64,000 nucleotides of DNA, taken from NCBI GenBank assembly GCA_019925105.1, contig JAHGAU010000026.1, positions 1-64,000 on the forward strand, read 5' to 3'. The position numbers and the translations under genes are program-made. Under the pieces are notes generated by a model. It made no database searches, was not told the DNA's origin, and saw only the letters and a program-made list of their open reading frames with translations. The stretch is from Niebla homalea (lineage: Eukaryota > Ascomycota > Lecanoromycetes > Lecanorales > Ramalinaceae). Shown here piece by piece: positions 62,197 to 64,000 of the stretch. Every line of letters begins with the position of its first letter. The stretch's first letter is position 1.

Positions 62197-63172
62197 ATTA
62201 TTTCACTATAATTTATTTAAAATTAACTTTATATTATTAAAGAATTCTTATATATAAAACCTTTTATTATAGCCTTTTATTACTTATACCGGCTTTATAA
62301 CTTTTAATAATAATATAAATATTTTAGAATTACGGATAAAAATACTTTATAACGATAATATTGGAAACGGTTTTATTTAATATATTTATATTAAAAACGA
62401 TAACTTATATTACGGTTTATTATTAATTAAGTTAACGTCCTTTTTTAAATTTACGGATTATATATTTCTTTTTTTTTATTTTTATAACGATTAATATATA
62501 AAAAAGATAATTAACTTTAATAGTTTATAAACGGGCTTAATTTTCTTTATTTTTTTATTATATATTATAATTTATTTTTTCGTTTAATCCGTCCAAAGTA
62601 AGTTATTTTATAAGTAAATATTTATTTTAATATAAAACTTTATTTATACCGGTTTTTTAATAAGTTAAATCGGGCCCTTAAATTTTACGGATAAGCGAAC
62701 GGTAATAACGATTTAAAAGCTAAAAAAGCGTTTTATTATTTGAATTTTTTTCTCCTTAATATCTTAAGCTTTATATCCTTATTCTTTTAATAATATATTA
62801 TTATTAATTTACATTTATATACCATATAATTTTTAATCTTATTTTTAAAACGGATCCTCCGTTAAGAACTTTAAGATAAAAACCCTTAAAGGATTAACGT
62901 TTTAATATTAAAGTTACCCTTAAAGTTAATACGGCGGTAATAAAAACGTTTTAAAATAATAATACCGCCGGTAAGCTGGTTATTATAAAGGGACGGCGGT
63001 AAAAAGGATAAAGGATAAAACTGTCCGGATCGTATTTAACGTTAAATAAATATAATAAACGTTTTAATTGAAAATATTAAGAATTCTAAAATTATATAAT
63101 TTAAGAACTTTAAAAGGTAATATTAACTTGAAGTAAACGTTATATAAGGCTTCAATATATTTATATGGTGGT
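62197..63172. repeat. Unidentified RIP-degraded repeat, right-arm copy
   Basis: Mirror of 20857-21838, up to the abrupt edge of the AT-rich block at ~63172. No family recognised. Confidence 0.4.
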
Positions 63173-63332
63173 AGCTAATAAAAGTCCGGAAGAGGTGCGT
63201 TTTTTTTAAACCTCCAGCTGAGGTAATCTATGAGAGTGTCTTCGCACCGCTTGCATGACGGCTTAGTAATACTCCATGCTTTACACCTACGTTGAGATTG
63301 GTCCACATGCCTTCTCGACATACTACTGAATA

Positions 63333-63521
63333 ATGAAGATAACCAATCAGCTGGGATCGGAAGATAATTCATTGGGCTTACCATTCACAGTCACAAAGGA
63401 GCTCCGAGATCGCGTCACCTTTCCGACTCACCACTACCAAGCCATGGAAACCCCGCACCGACGATCATACTTCTACGCTGGCGGTGAAACTGTAGATGAT
63501 GGGACTGGAAGCGGTGCTTAG
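63333..63521 (+). CDS. Possible 62-aa protein in the duplicated unique flank
   Basis: ATG 63333 opens MKITNQLGSEDNSLGLPFTV and ends ETVDDGTGSGA before TAG. The text is hydrophilic and protein-like and could be a 3' exon. The left-arm copy (minus strand, ~20513-20702) has one G fewer in the ctcggag run near 63405 and shifts frame, so at most one arm can encode it. No family recognised and no other support. Confidence 0.25.
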   Translation: MKITNQLGSEDNSLGLPFTVTKELRDRVTFPTHHYQAMETPHRRSYFYAGGETVDDGTGSGA

Positions 63522-63988
63522 TACTACCTTTTTGCCTTCCAGCTGGCACTCTTTCCCCAAACAACGCTCCCGGACGGTGTAAGTCTTCCAATGTACGACT
63601 TGCAACTTACTCGCCCTTTATTAATTGCAAGGCTCATCTGGCATCGGCGTCCATGCATCGTTTCTTTTATTGGGGGATGGTAGGTATTTCTATATACATG
63701 TACGAACCGGTCGACCGCGCTCATACACCATTGCGTACCCAACGACATCCTCATTCTATTCGTACATTCCTCACACTTCTCACAGAAGACCTTCTGTCAG
63801 CCTAGTTGGTGCAGGCATGGAGTAATTTTAATGCCTCATGCGAGTATTGCCAAGACATTCACCTGGCACGCGAAGTGTTCTTAACCCTTTATTTGTCTTT
63901 TGTCTATTCATCCAGATCATACTCAATACACACACTTTCACGCCCGCTCATCTTCTCATGCGTGTGACACTTCCTCATCTTCACCACA

Positions 63989-64000
63989 ATGCCAGATCAA
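63989..64000 (+). CDS. Start of second copy of zinc-finger paralog B (cut by window end)
   Basis: The last 12 bases are the start codon and next three codons (MPDQ) of the gene at 19516-20044, here on the + strand as part of the right arm. If the arm continues, a full identical gene follows. Confidence 0.7.

Larger units (their letters stand above)
20857..63172. other. RIP-saturated AT-rich block
   Basis: Apart from the spacer, the tract consists of TA/AT-rich DNA with CpG, CpC and CpT still present but CpA and TpG nearly absent over kilobases. That is the product expected of CpA-to-TpA RIP on both strands. No open frame exceeds about 75 codons, except in the normal-GC island of the spacer (97 codons), and TAA dominates the stops in frames that still read as transposon proteins. 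Short LTR-derived islands keep CpA/TpG. Confidence 0.92.
42491..64000 (-). repeat. Right arm of giant inverted repeat (continues past the window)
   Basis: Reverse complement of 20033-41482. Most compared stretches match base for base except single-base homopolymer changes. Exceptions are a patch at 56600-56945 (left 27090-27430) with two-way transitions and an inner zone at about 43470-46480 (left 37540-40500) with indels and substitutions. The arm reaches out of the AT-rich DNA into unmutated unique DNA at 63175-64000. Confidence 0.93.

Noticed and set aside
20857..63172. CRISPR array, tandem satellite or telomere repeats
   Set aside because: No regularly spaced repeats and no TTAGGG runs; repeated words in the block are LTRs or AT-rich simple sequence such as TTAA runs at 22161-22218.

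Overview
The window looks like a filamentous ascomycete (Pezizomycotina). Genes are compact with 40-65 nt GT...AG introns. The protein families are fungal: a Zn2Cys6 regulator, a secreted sedolisin, a sirtuin and small secreted proteins. A 42-kb AT-rich tract almost lacks CpA/TpG, which is the mark of saturated repeat-induced point mutation (RIP). I cannot name the species.

Layout. (1) 1-20 kb has normal base composition and is gene-bearing. It holds a GFO/IDH/MocA dehydrogenase (-), a probable small secreted protein (-), a broken SRPBCC gene (+), a broken tripeptidyl-peptidase gene (-), a 150-aa unknown (-), a four-exon Zn2Cys6 regulator (+), a wrecked sirtuin (-), a 140-aa small secreted protein (+), and two neighbouring paralogous zinc-finger genes (-) that share a CxC(G)...H...H head and a C-x3-CGWC-x2-C tail. 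(2) 20.86-63.17 kb is AT-rich, RIP-saturated DNA without intact genes. It consists of nested LTR retrotransposons. (3) 63.17-64 kb repeats the unique DNA of 20.03-20.86 kb in inverted order, up to the start codon of a second copy of the nearer zinc-finger gene.

So positions ~20,033-41,482 and 42,491-64,000 are the arms of a giant inverted repeat around a ~1-kb unique spacer, and the right arm runs off the window. In each arm I can place, with target-site duplications: a gag-only LTR element (TSD CCCGG), a 1.2-kb TRIM-like LTR element (TSD ATCCT), a Ty3/Gypsy element whose integrase is split by a second 7.3-kb Ty3/Gypsy element (TSD CTTTA), and within that second element a solo LTR (TSD TTAAG).

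Interpretation. The flanking unique DNA in the arms is not RIP-mutated although it is duplicated. The palindrome is therefore younger than the last RIP-active meiosis, or it is an assembly fold-back. Some patches do differ between the arms, including a ~330-bp patch of two-way transitions, which argues against a trivial mirror artefact. A mirror-symmetric chromosome around an AT-rich core (isochromosome-like, possibly centromeric) is the most exciting reading and is testable. Single-base homopolymer differences recur throughout, so consensus error must be excluded before pseudogenes or arm differences are believed.
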